DNA from: DAOSWM01 sp035380045
Lineage (GTDB): Bacteria > Bacteroidota > Bacteroidia > Bacteroidales > Tenuifilaceae
Length of the DNA stretch: 59,663 nt
Direction of reading: 5' to 3'
NCBI GenBank assembly: GCA_035380045.1
Contig: DAOSWM010000017.1
Span: 1-59,663 of the forward strand
Shown here: positions 52,452-59,663 of the stretch, piece after piece
How the letters are laid out: the number at the start of each line of letters is the position of its first letter
Numbering within the stretch: position 1 is the stretch's first letter
Position numbers and translations under genes: made by a program
Notes under the pieces: model-generated
Told to the model about the DNA's origin: nothing
Databases searched by the model: none
The model's input: only the letters and a program-made list of their open reading frames with translations

Positions 52452-52526
52452 ATGAAAAAACCTCTTGTGCTAAGTAGCTATAGCTATTATATACACTTTT
52501 CGAAGTTAATCATGGCACAAAGGTAA
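52452..52526 (+). other. Possible 24-codon small ORF
   Basis: An ATG at 52452 starts a frame of 24 codons ending at TAA 52526, with two lysines first and a Tyr/Ser-rich middle. It lies between the GC-rich hairpin and rprX. There is no evidence of translation beyond the intact frame; it may be a leader peptide or part of a small RNA. Confidence 0.3.
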
Positions 52527-52601
52527 ACCACAGGAGAGCTAACTGCCTTTAACTACTGTTAAATATTGTTAAGGCCACTAGCAGAGGAACTTAAAACCGA
52601 T

Positions 52602-52609
52602 TACATTTG
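52602..52609 (+). promoter_or_regulatory. -7 promoter element directly before rprX
   Basis: TACATTTG matches TAnnTTTG, with only five bases before ATG 52615. If used, the mRNA would start at or near the start codon. Confidence 0.35.
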
Positions 52610-52614
52610 TGGTA

Positions 52615-54213
52615 ATGACACGAAAAACGATTCTTCTACTCACACTCATCATTTCGATTGCAACCATAGGCCTAGTGATGGTTCAATCGAAATGGGTTCG
52701 AACTTCAATGGAAATAAAAGAAGAGCAATTCAACCAAACAGCGGGTTTGGCTCTTCAGAGAATTGTGAGCGAGGTAGAACACCAAGAAACCGTTGTTCAG
52801 ATTATCGATGAGGTTAAACCATACTCTTCAATTGGCTCCGCTTCGTTGCCAAGCCTTTCATACCAGTACAGTACAATTAATAGAACACGTAGCGGGTTCA
52901 GAACTCTCGAGAAAAAGCAGCAGGCGTTTACGCTTCGGAGCCTCGACACGCTAAAAATTCCGTCGGTTATAGGGCTCACAACTAATGATTCCCTAAAGGT
53001 TAGCAAAAACGAGAACTCTCTCATTAACATTAAACCAACCCGTGGCTCCCAGTCGCTTTCCGATTTGAATTTCAACATCTCCATCGATGAAAGATTCAAA
53101 AACAAAACCGTTTTTGTTGAAAACATCGTGGATAAACTTATTCGCGTAGAACTTCCTATTGAAGAACGTATCCCACAAATGGTGCTCGACACAATAATTC
53201 AAACCGAACTTCAAAAACTTGGAATTGGCGCAAAATACGATTATAAACTAACTACCGATACTGATAGCACCGTTTATAAGAGCCAGGGGTTCCCTGTATT
53301 TCCCAAAAGCAGAGTTTACAGAACAAACCTTTACCCCAACGATTTCTTCTCAAGGCGCTACTTCCTTTCGCTATACTTCCCTAACCAAAGAAGTTATATT
53401 TTTGGTTCACTTGGGGCAATGACCTTTGCTACTTTCGCGCTAACTCTTATCATAATTTTCAGCTTCAGCATCACCATCTTCATCATCTTCCGCCAAAAAA
53501 AACTCTCTGAAATTAAGAGCGATTTTGTGAGTAACATGACCCATGAGCTGAAAACACCGATATCTACAATATCCCTAGCTTCGCAAATGCTTAATGACAC
53601 CACAATTCCCGTTGAAAGAAAAAACATAGGCTACCTTGGAGGAATAATTTCAGAGGAGAGTAAAAGGCTTGGGCTTCAAGTTGAAAAGGTGCTTCAGATG
53701 GCCATTTTTGATAAAACCAAACTCAAACTCAAACTCAAAGAGATTGATATACACCATGTCATCGAAAAGGTTACATGCTCCTTCGCCATTCAACTACAAA
53801 ATGTGGATGGCACCCTTCACCAAAATCTTGACTCCACTTCTCCAATCTGCATTGCCGACGAAGTGCACGTGACAAACGTTATCAACAACCTACTTGATAA
53901 TGCTCTTAAATATAGAAACGGGAAAACAGAAATATCAATTTCAACAAAAAACGCATCAACTGGCATTGTTGTTGCGGTAAAAGACAATGGGATTGGAATT
54001 AGCCGAGAGAACCAAAAAAGAATATTCGACCAATTTTATCGCGTTCCTACCGGAAATATCCATAATGTAAAGGGCTTCGGCCTCGGCCTTAGCTACGTGA
54101 AAAAAATTGTTGAAGCCCACGGAGGAAAAATTTGGGTAGAAAGCAATTTAGGACTTGGAAGCCAATTCAGCATTTTTTTACCCTACGAAGGGCCCAGTAA
54201 TAGTAGTAACTAG
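52615..54213 (+). CDS. rprX: Sensor histidine kinase, RprX type
   Basis: The start is ATG 52615 (532 residues). A membrane segment at about 5-24, a periplasmic sensor region of about 240 residues and a second membrane segment (about 265-292) precede the cytoplasmic kinase. His310 in THELKTP is the phospho-site. The catalytic boxes are NVINNLLDNALKY, DNGIGI and GFGLGLSYVKKIVEAHGG. The pairing with an RprY-like regulator starting 20 bases later supports the RprX name. The signal is not known. Assignment is likely. Confidence 0.9.
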   Translation: MTRKTILLLTLIISIATIGLVMVQSKWVRTSMEIKEEQFNQTAGLALQRIVSEVEHQETVVQIIDEVKPYSSIGSASLPSLSYQYSTINRTRSGFRTLEKKQQAFTLRSLDTLKIPSVIGLTTNDSLKVSKNENSLINIKPTRGSQSLSDLNFNISIDERFKNKTVFVENIVDKLIRVELPIEERIPQMVLDTIIQTELQKLGIGAKYDYKLTTDTDSTVYKSQGFPVFPKSRVYRTNLYPNDFFSRRYFLSLYFPNQRSYIFGSLGAMTFATFALTLIIIFSFSITIFIIFRQKKLSEIKSDFVSNMTHELKTPISTISLASQMLNDTTIPVERKNIGYLGGIISEESKRLGLQVEKVLQMAIFDKTKLKLKLKEIDIHHVIEKVTCSFAIQLQNVDGTLHQNLDSTSPICIADEVHVTNVINNLLDNALKYRNGKTEISISTKNASTGIVVAVKDNGIGISRENQKRIFDQFYRVPTGNIHNVKGFGLGLSYVKKIVEAHGGKIWVESNLGLGSQFSIFLPYEGPSNSSN

Positions 54214-54233
54214 AAATAAAAAAATTCAATACA

Positions 54234-54932
54234 ATGGAAAATGCAAAAATCAGAGTGCTTTTAGCTGAGGATGATGAAAACCTGGGAATGTTGCTTAAAG
54301 AATACCTGCAAGCAAAAGGTTACGACACTGACCTATATAAGGATGGAGAAAAAGCCTTTAAAGGCTTTAAAACCAACCATTACGATATCTGCATCCTTGA
54401 CGTAATGATGCCAATAAAAGACGGGTTCTCCCTCGCCAAAGATATTCGGATGGTAAATAGCAACATGCCAATTCTTTTCCTAACAGCCAAGTCGATGAAG
54501 GATGATGTGCTCGAAGGGTTCTCTGTGGGTGCTGATGATTACATGACAAAACCATTTAGCATTGAGGAGCTGCTCGTTCGAATTGAAGCAATCCTCAGAA
54601 GATACCGTAAGGATCAGAGCGGAAATGGTCAAAATGTATTCCGGATAGGAATTTACGAGTTTGATGCAACGAAACAGACTTTAACCAAAGAGAACGATTC
54701 ACGCAAACTCACCACCAAGGAATCGGAGCTTCTCAAATACCTTTGCATGAACAAAAACAATGTTCTGGATCGTAACTTTGCATTAAAAACTATCTGGATT
54801 GATGACAGCTACTTTAATGCCAGAAGCATGGATGTGTACATTACAAAACTCAGAAAATACCTAAGCGACGACCCAACCATTGAAATTATTAACGTTAGAG
54901 GGAAAGGCTTCAAACTAATCTCAACCCCTTAA
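54234..54932 (+). CDS. rprY: OmpR-family response regulator, RprY type
   Basis: The 232 residues have a receiver domain with the phospho-acceptor Asp56 (CILDVMMP), the conserved Thr in LTAK and Lys in TKPF. A winged-helix DNA-binding domain follows (about 140-230; LTTKESELLKYLCMNKN, RSMDVYITKLRKYL). The overall sequence is very close to Bacteroides RprY as I recall it, especially AEDDENLGMLLKEYLQAKGY. It is the partner of the kinase upstream. Assignment is likely. Confidence 0.93.
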   Translation: MENAKIRVLLAEDDENLGMLLKEYLQAKGYDTDLYKDGEKAFKGFKTNHYDICILDVMMPIKDGFSLAKDIRMVNSNMPILFLTAKSMKDDVLEGFSVGADDYMTKPFSIEELLVRIEAILRRYRKDQSGNGQNVFRIGIYEFDATKQTLTKENDSRKLTTKESELLKYLCMNKNNVLDRNFALKTIWIDDSYFNARSMDVYITKLRKYLSDDPTIEIINVRGKGFKLISTP

Positions 54933-54982
54933 AAATAATTTTCAGAATGGTTAAAAAAGTAACCTTATTTTTGCTTTTTCGT

Positions 54983-54990
54983 TAACTTTG
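54983..54990 (+). promoter_or_regulatory. -7-like element upstream of SiaC copy 2
   Basis: TAACTTTG matches TAnnTTTG. A second match, TATTTTTG, is at 55006-55013, with a TTTG 15 bases before it. Either could serve the gene at 55080. Confidence 0.35.
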
Positions 54991-55079
54991 TTGGATTCAT
55001 ATATTTATTTTTGTTTTCTTGGTTTTATTCGCTTTTTTTTGTATAATTGATTTTGGTTTAACGGGAAACATTTGAGGAA

Positions 55080-55460
55080 ATGGAAAAGATAGTATTGGAA
55101 CCAACAAACGAAACACCAAAGGTGGTGCTTGATAAAGAGAATAATATATTTGAGTTCTCTGGAAACTCATTGCCAGAAGATGTTACAACCTTCTATAACC
55201 CAATCCTTTGCTGGTTCGACGAATACGCCAACTCTCCAAACGATAAAACCCAGGTAATATTCAACTTTGAATACTACAATACCTCCTCGTCAAAAATGAT
55301 TCTCAAACTGCTCGAAAAATTCAGAGATATTCACAGGCAAGGCTTCGACTTTGAGGTGCACTGGCATTTTATGGAAGACGATGAGGATATGATCGAAGCA
55401 GGTGAAGATTACTCAGAAAACATTAAAATCCCTTTCAAATTTATTGGCCACTCACGTTAG
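55080..55460 (+). CDS. SiaC-family (DUF1987) regulatory phosphoprotein, copy 2
   Basis: This is a paralogue of the 126-residue protein at 5314-5694, with the same length and motifs: SGNSLPED (27-34), YYNTSSSK (65-72, candidate phospho-threonine Thr68) and DYSENIKIPFKF at the end. It differs from copy 1 at many surface positions and has an acidic C-terminal stretch (MEDDEDMIEAGEDY). It lies 27 bases before the GH16-like gene on the same strand, so the two are probably co-transcribed. Family secure; role inferred from the Pseudomonas SiaC system. Confidence 0.9.
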   Translation: MEKIVLEPTNETPKVVLDKENNIFEFSGNSLPEDVTTFYNPILCWFDEYANSPNDKTQVIFNFEYYNTSSSKMILKLLEKFRDIHRQGFDFEVHWHFMEDDEDMIEAGEDYSENIKIPFKFIGHSR

Positions 55461-55487
55461 TTAATATAACCCGAAACCAATCACTCA

Positions 55488-56963
55488 ATGGCACTCCTAA
55501 AACTCCGGCTCTCTGTCCTTAAACTTGTTGGACGATTCCCTAATACCGAAACCCTCGAAGCTCAGGATAAAGCGTTAAGAGAAGAGTTCGAAGAGTTTAA
55601 CCATTTCAGCCAATCTAATGAGCTAAACCATTTCCTTTCCCTTCAAGAGTTTGTTAAATCGGGCGAACCAGATAAGGTAAAAAATGAGCTCAACGCTCTA
55701 AAATACGCTGGTTCTCAAGAGCACCAGAAGGAACAAGAGTTTACAAAACTATCAAAGGACAAAACCCTTATAAACTACTTCAAAGTTAAGAACTCAAGTA
55801 AACTAGAACTATTCCGAAACGTAGAACTCTCGGGCAAACCAACTCGTTTTATTGAGCTACAGCAAGTGGTTGAATCGTCTGAGTATAAAAATAATCGGAG
55901 GCAGCATAAAAAGGAAAACTCCGATGAGTATCAGCACGAAATTGAGTTTAAAAAATTGAAGGCCGATTCTGAGCTTAAACAATACTTCAAACTTAAAAAG
56001 TGGAAACCGCTAAACGATTACTTTTCCATCGAAAGTTCCGAAATACTTCCAAAGTACGAGGAGCTAAAGAGTTATATCGAATCGGCAGAATTTAAAGCAA
56101 GGAAAGAGTACTTGCTATCAAAGAGTAAGTTCGAAAAATCCGATGCCTACCAGAAACTTCAGGAGTTTAAAAATTTAGAGAAATCTGAAAAAATAGTTTG
56201 GTTCTTCCACTGCCAAAAATCGAACAAGTTCGATGATATTAAGCGATGGAAATTAACCTTCGAAGAAAACTTCGACACAAAAAAACTTGATTCTAGCAAG
56301 TGGATAACCCGCTACTTCTGGGGGGAAGCGCTACTAAATAAAAGTTACTCGCTTGCCGCTGACCACCACTGGTATACCGATGAATCGAACTTTGAAATAA
56401 CCAACAGCACCCTAAAAATTATCACCAAACAGGAAGCTACCGAAGGTATTGCCTGGGATTTCAAGTATGGATTCGTGCCAAAATCGTTCAACTACACATC
56501 GGGGCTAATTAGCACCGGTCAATCGTTCAGACAAAAAGAAGGACGGTTCGAAGCAAAAATTAAGCTAACCAGCACAAAGGGAATTTACCATGCTTTTTGG
56601 CTTGTTGGCGATAAAACCATCCCTGAAATTGATATCCTGAGGCAGAAGGGCGATAACAGCTCATCATTCCAAGGAGCCTATTTTTGGATGAACGGAGAGG
56701 GCAAAACCAAAAAAAGCATTACCTCTGTTGGTGGCCTAAACCTTAAAAACAATTTCTTTATCCTGAGCATTGATTGGGATGCAAACAGCATTGTGTGGAA
56801 AATAAACGGAATCCCATACAAAGAGGAAAAGAATAATCTACCAGATTCTCCTCTCTACGTAGTAATTTCATCAGGCGTTAATTCACAACCAAACGATGCC
56901 AACTTACCAGTTACCTTAGAGGTGGACTGGGTGCGTTGCTGGAAAAACGAAGAAGCTTCTTAG
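55488..56963 (+). CDS. GH16-like protein with N-terminal helical repeats, no signal peptide
   Basis: The protein begins MALLKLRLSV with no cleavable signal. Residues about 30-260 are Lys/Glu-rich helices in repeats of roughly 70-85 residues: an EF-x2-L start, a YFK-x-K turn and an ES-x-EFK end, at about 84-150, 152-222 and a partial unit from 225, with a degenerate unit before. Residues about 265-488 are a GH16-type jelly roll: EENFDTKKLDSSKW start, GRFEAKIKL, HAFWLVGD and the final LEVDWVRCW. The catalytic EIDILR has the nucleophile Glu380 and Asp382, but Arg385 where GH16 enzymes have the acid/base Glu. It is probably a non-catalytic lectin-like domain. It overlaps the next gene's end by 4 bases. 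Confidence 0.88.
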   Translation: MALLKLRLSVLKLVGRFPNTETLEAQDKALREEFEEFNHFSQSNELNHFLSLQEFVKSGEPDKVKNELNALKYAGSQEHQKEQEFTKLSKDKTLINYFKVKNSSKLELFRNVELSGKPTRFIELQQVVESSEYKNNRRQHKKENSDEYQHEIEFKKLKADSELKQYFKLKKWKPLNDYFSIESSEILPKYEELKSYIESAEFKARKEYLLSKSKFEKSDAYQKLQEFKNLEKSEKIVWFFHCQKSNKFDDIKRWKLTFEENFDTKKLDSSKWITRYFWGEALLNKSYSLAADHHWYTDESNFEITNSTLKIITKQEATEGIAWDFKYGFVPKSFNYTSGLISTGQSFRQKEGRFEAKIKLTSTKGIYHAFWLVGDKTIPEIDILRQKGDNSSSFQGAYFWMNGEGKTKKSITSVGGLNLKNNFFILSIDWDANSIVWKINGIPYKEEKNNLPDSPLYVVISSGVNSQPNDANLPVTLEVDWVRCWKNEEAS

Positions 56964-57733
56964 ATTCGGTAGGCTGAAACATTCAACCTAACATTATAAT
57001 CGGTATCAAACTCGTTGTGCGAATCGAAGTTCCACAACCACGAATCAATTTTATCAAAATTTGTTGTGTTTACAAGTATTCTTGGTTTTGTGGCCACCAA
57101 TCTCCCTTCGTTATCGTAAAGTTCTTCCTCAAAATCGGTTACCAGTAAACTTCCCCCCTTGGGAAGAAAATCGATATGTGATTGCTGAATAGCCTGAGTA
57201 ACCTCTAATGCCTGCCGATCGGCTATCAACCCTTTATTCTGAAGAAAATCAACAATATGAAAATGAAGTTGGCTCAGAAGATTTATTGACAAAAACAAAT
57301 CCGATTCGAATGCTGAGCTGGAAATTGGTTTTTGAATGGCATGGATAAAATTTGCGAACCTTCCAACTCCTCGCGATTTTGAAAAATCCCAAGCAGCATC
57401 GATTGCTCCTGATATATCAAAATTAATAAAACTAATTTTTGAGTTATTCCGAAATTTGTGTGTAATCCTTGATGGGTGGGCAATATCAACCAATCTAACG
57501 TTAATGTCTGCATCCAAAATCTCTGCAAGAGGAATATCAAGCAACCATCCACTTCCTAAAATTGTTACCGACTTGGGATTAGAACGTTGGATTTGTTCGA
57601 GGATTATTGAACGAGTTTTCTGAAGGTGATTTTCCCAAGCTCCTTCCTCTCTGAGGAACCTGCGCATTATACCCGACTGGTTCTGAAAAAAACCCATCCG
57701 GTAAAGTTTCCACCATTTTATTAGCTCTTGCAA
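56960..57733 (-). CDS. Rossmann-like protein of unknown function next to lepA
   Basis: The 257 residues have a SAM-methyltransferase-like N-terminal core. A glycine strand-turn SVTILGSGWLLDIPL (about 55-69) is followed by strands ending in Asp (VRLVDIAHP and FINFDISG), then SDLFLSINLLSQL and a late strand SLLVTDFEEEL. That order fits a class I methyltransferase, but no motif identifies the substrate. There is no signal peptide or membrane segment. It starts 14 bases downstream of lepA on the same strand and is probably co-transcribed. Frame secure; function unknown. Confidence 0.75.
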   Translation of the reverse strand: MQELIKWWKLYRMGFFQNQSGIMRRFLREEGAWENHLQKTRSIILEQIQRSNPKSVTILGSGWLLDIPLAEILDADINVRLVDIAHPSRITHKFRNNSKISFINFDISGAIDAAWDFSKSRGVGRFANFIHAIQKPISSSAFESDLFLSINLLSQLHFHIVDFLQNKGLIADRQALEVTQAIQQSHIDFLPKGGSLLVTDFEEELYDNEGRLVATKPRILVNTTNFDKIDSWLWNFDSHNEFDTDYNVRLNVSAYRI

Positions 57734-57747
57734 AAGTATCTTCCTGA

Positions 57748-59535
57748 TTAATCCAATTTGAGAACAGCAAGGAATGCCTGCTGCGGAACCTCCACGTTTC
57801 CTACCTGACGCATACGTTTTTTGCCTTTCTTCTGTTTCTCAAGCAGCTTACGCTTACGTGTAATATCCCCACCGTAACATTTTGCCGTAACGTCCTTTCG
57901 TAAAGCCTTAATGGTTTCACGGGCAATAATTTTTGCTCCAATTGCTGCCTGAATGGCGATGTCGAACTGCTGGCGAGGGATTAGATCTTTAAGTTTCTCA
58001 CACATACGACGGCCAAAACTGTAGGCATAATCCTGATGAATTAGCGTAGATAAAGCATCAACCATTTCGCCGTTTAGCAAAATATCGAGCCTCACCAGCC
58101 TGGCATCCTGGTAGCCATCCATATGGTAATCGAGCGATGCGTACCCTCTGGAAATGGACTTAAGCTTATCGTAGAAGTCAAAAACAATCTCGCTCAGAGG
58201 CATCCTAAAAGTAAGTTCTATGCGGTTTGTTGTGAGGAAGACCTGGTTTTTAAGAACTCCCCGTTTATCAACACAAAGTTTAATTACTGCCCCCAGCGAA
58301 TCGTTGTTTGTGATTATTTGCGCCTGAATGGTTGGCTCCTCAATCCTGTCGATATGGTTTGAGGGGGGTAGCCCGCTTGGGTTATGAATCTCCAACTTCT
58401 CTCCTTTGGTTGTGTAAACGTTGAACGATACGTTTGGAACGGTAGTAATCACATCCATATCGAACTCACGGTACAAACGCTCCTGAACAATTTCCATATG
58501 CAGCAGCCCAAGGAAACCGCAACGGAAGCCGAACCCTAGCGCCAAGGAACTTTCAGGCTCAAAGGTTAAAGAAGCATCGTTGAGCTTTAACTTTTCGAGC
58601 GAAGCTCGAAGATCCTCGTAATCGTCGGCTTCAACCGGGTAAACACCAGCAAAAACCATGGGTTTCACATCCTCGAAACCAGCAATACCTTTACTGCAGG
58701 GCCGTGCTACGTGGGTTACCGTATCGCCAACTTTAACCTCCGATGAATCTTTTATGCCAGATATTATGTATCCCACATCGCCGGCACTTATTGAGTCTTT
58801 GGGCATCATTTTAAGGCGAAGAATTCCAACCTCGTCGGCATCGTACTGCTGGTTTGTGTTGAAGAACTTCACCCGGTCGCCCTTACGAATAGTTCCGTTA
58901 AAAATCTTGAAGTAGGCAATGATTCCTCGGAACGAGTTGAAAACCGAATCGAAAATTAGCGCCTGAAGCGGAGCTTCGGGATCGCCCTTGGGCGATGGAA
59001 TACGTTTGACGATAGCTTCAAGAACATCGCTCACACCCATGCCAGTTTTTGCGCTTGTGGCGATAATATCGTCGCGATCGCAACCAATGAGCTCCACTAT
59101 CTGATCCTTGACATCCTCCACCATGGCGGCATCCATGTCGATTTTATTTACAACCGGAATAATCTCCAGATCGTGACCGATGGCCAGGTAGAGGTTCGAA
59201 ATTGTTTGTGCCTGAATTCCCTGCGTTGCATCCACAACAAGCAACGCTCCCTCGCATGAAGCGATGGCACGTGAAACCTCGTACGAAAAATCGACGTGAC
59301 CCGGAGTATCAATTAAGTTTAGCACGTACTTCTGCCCTTCGTGCAGGTAGTCCATCTGTATGGCGTGGCTCTTAATGGTAATTCCCTTTTCACGCTCCAG
59401 ATCCATGCTGTCGAGCACCTGTTCCTGCCTCTCCTTCTCGGTAAGGGTGTTGGTTAACTCCAGCAGCCTGTCGGCCAAAGTGCTTTTTCCGTGGTCGATA
59501 TGGGCAATAATGCAGAAGTTGCGGATGTTGTTCAT
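57748..59535 (-). CDS. lepA: Elongation factor 4 (LepA)
   Basis: LepA is a ribosome-binding translational GTPase. The start is taken at the ATG 59535 (595 residues), since the 25 extra codons upstream overlap the promoter and terminator and add nothing seen in the family. GTPase motifs are AHIDHGKSTL (G1), REKGITIKSH (G2), DTPGHVDF (G3), NKID (G4) and SAK (G5), followed by the EF-G-like domains and the Lys-rich LepA C-terminal domain (KRKLLEKQKKGKKRMRQVG). Assignment is secure. Confidence 0.97.
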   Translation of the reverse strand: MNNIRNFCIIAHIDHGKSTLADRLLELTNTLTEKERQEQVLDSMDLEREKGITIKSHAIQMDYLHEGQKYVLNLIDTPGHVDFSYEVSRAIASCEGALLVVDATQGIQAQTISNLYLAIGHDLEIIPVVNKIDMDAAMVEDVKDQIVELIGCDRDDIIATSAKTGMGVSDVLEAIVKRIPSPKGDPEAPLQALIFDSVFNSFRGIIAYFKIFNGTIRKGDRVKFFNTNQQYDADEVGILRLKMMPKDSISAGDVGYIISGIKDSSEVKVGDTVTHVARPCSKGIAGFEDVKPMVFAGVYPVEADDYEDLRASLEKLKLNDASLTFEPESSLALGFGFRCGFLGLLHMEIVQERLYREFDMDVITTVPNVSFNVYTTKGEKLEIHNPSGLPPSNHIDRIEEPTIQAQIITNNDSLGAVIKLCVDKRGVLKNQVFLTTNRIELTFRMPLSEIVFDFYDKLKSISRGYASLDYHMDGYQDARLVRLDILLNGEMVDALSTLIHQDYAYSFGRRMCEKLKDLIPRQQFDIAIQAAIGAKIIARETIKALRKDVTAKCYGGDITRKRKLLEKQKKGKKRMRQVGNVEVPQQAFLAVLKLD

Positions 59536-59554
59536 ATGGTTACAATTTGGAGCG

Positions 59555-59562
59555 CAAAGATA
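59555..59562 (-). promoter_or_regulatory. -7 promoter element for lepA
   Basis: TATCTTTG on the minus strand matches TAnnTTTG, about 19 bases before ATG 59535, and supports the shorter start. Confidence 0.5.
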
Positions 59563-59610
59563 TTGAAAATTGGGGAAAAAGAGAATAGCAATGTAACTAT
59601 TCATCAACAA

Positions 59611-59634
59611 AAAAAGGAACCTAAGTTCCTTTTT
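59611..59634. terminator. Bidirectional terminator at the right edge
   Basis: AAAAAGGAAC (59611-59620) and GTTCCTTTTT (59625-59634) form a perfect stem with a CTAA loop. It probably ends a gene beyond the window. Confidence 0.85.
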
Positions 59635-59663
59635 ATCTTTTTCTTAACAAAAGTGTTTTACAG

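Noticed and set aside
52514..52524. ATGGCAC-like word before rprX
   Set aside because: The first base is wrong and no TTGC-like -12 follows.
59536..59610. Longer LepA start
   Set aside because: The extra 25 codons cover the -7 element and a terminator flank, and LepA normally begins just before its G1 motif.
1..59663. CRISPR array, tRNA, rRNA, insertion sequence or prophage
   Set aside because: No regularly spaced direct repeats, cloverleaf-capable tract in the gaps, transposase or phage structural gene was seen on either strand.

Overview
The window looks like a chromosomal segment of a member of the Bacteroidota, probably close to the Bacteroidales or Marinilabiliales; the genus cannot be resolved. 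The evidence is SusC/TonB-type receptors with carboxypeptidase-like and STN domains, a FecI/FecR pair, DUF4249 and DUF5689 lipoproteins, an RprX/RprY-type two-component pair, SUF iron-sulfur assembly, a BlaI-M56 pair, an LptE-SecG-GroESL cluster, AT-rich leaders with few Shine-Dalgarno sites, and many TAnnTTTG (-7) promoter elements. No tRNA, rRNA, CRISPR array, insertion sequence or phage gene was seen.

Layout. 1-5.2 kb: an envelope-protein cluster of unknown function, made of a 5'-open ORF, two tandem Cys-rich paralogues (one with an added discoidin-like domain) and two LPP20-like proteins. 5.3-12 kb: a SiaC-family regulator, a methyltransferase, a DUF5689 lipoprotein with its TonB-dependent receptor, and a secreted EEP-family protein. 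12-18 kb: kdsB, then a sigma-54 activator, lptE, an unknown gene, secG, groES and groEL. 18-25 kb: folE, a PTPS/QueD homologue, rlmN, a tiny lipoprotein coupled to pgi, a bile-acid-symporter homologue fused to BamE-like repeats, and an acyltransferase. 25-38.6 kb: an ECF-sigma/anti-sigma outer-membrane system, comprising a carboxypeptidase-like paralogue, FecI, FecR, an STN-bearing non-receptor protein, an unknown secreted protein, an STN-bearing TonB receptor, DUF4249, an MG2/plug-like protein and a second DUF4249. 38.9-46.6 kb: sufBCDS, an inward-facing blaI-M56/M23 pair, then sufE and a DUF59 gene. 46.6-52.4 kb: YitT, an M23 peptidase, purN, acpP-fabF-rnc and a small conserved gene. 52.6-59.6 kb: rprXY, a second SiaC paralogue, a GH16-like protein with helical repeats, an unknown Rossmann-like protein and lepA.

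How it fits together. Most of the window is envelope biology: LPS (kdsB, lptE), secretion (secG), outer-membrane import (two TonB systems), peptidoglycan (two M23 proteins) and lipid synthesis (plsC-like, acpP, fabF). These sit among housekeeping genes. The regulators are a sigma-54 activator, an ECF sigma/anti-sigma pair, BlaI-M56, RprXY and two SiaC-type proteins. Two -24/-12-like sites (before groES and before the second Cys-rich paralogue) suggest the sigma-54 activator may act on genes in this window. The strongest candidates for something undescribed are the apparently cytoplasmic GH16-like protein that lacks the usual acid/base glutamate and carries about 85-residue helical repeats next to a SiaC protein; the BamE-repeat/symporter fusion; and the Cys-rich paralogue/LPP20 cluster at the left edge.
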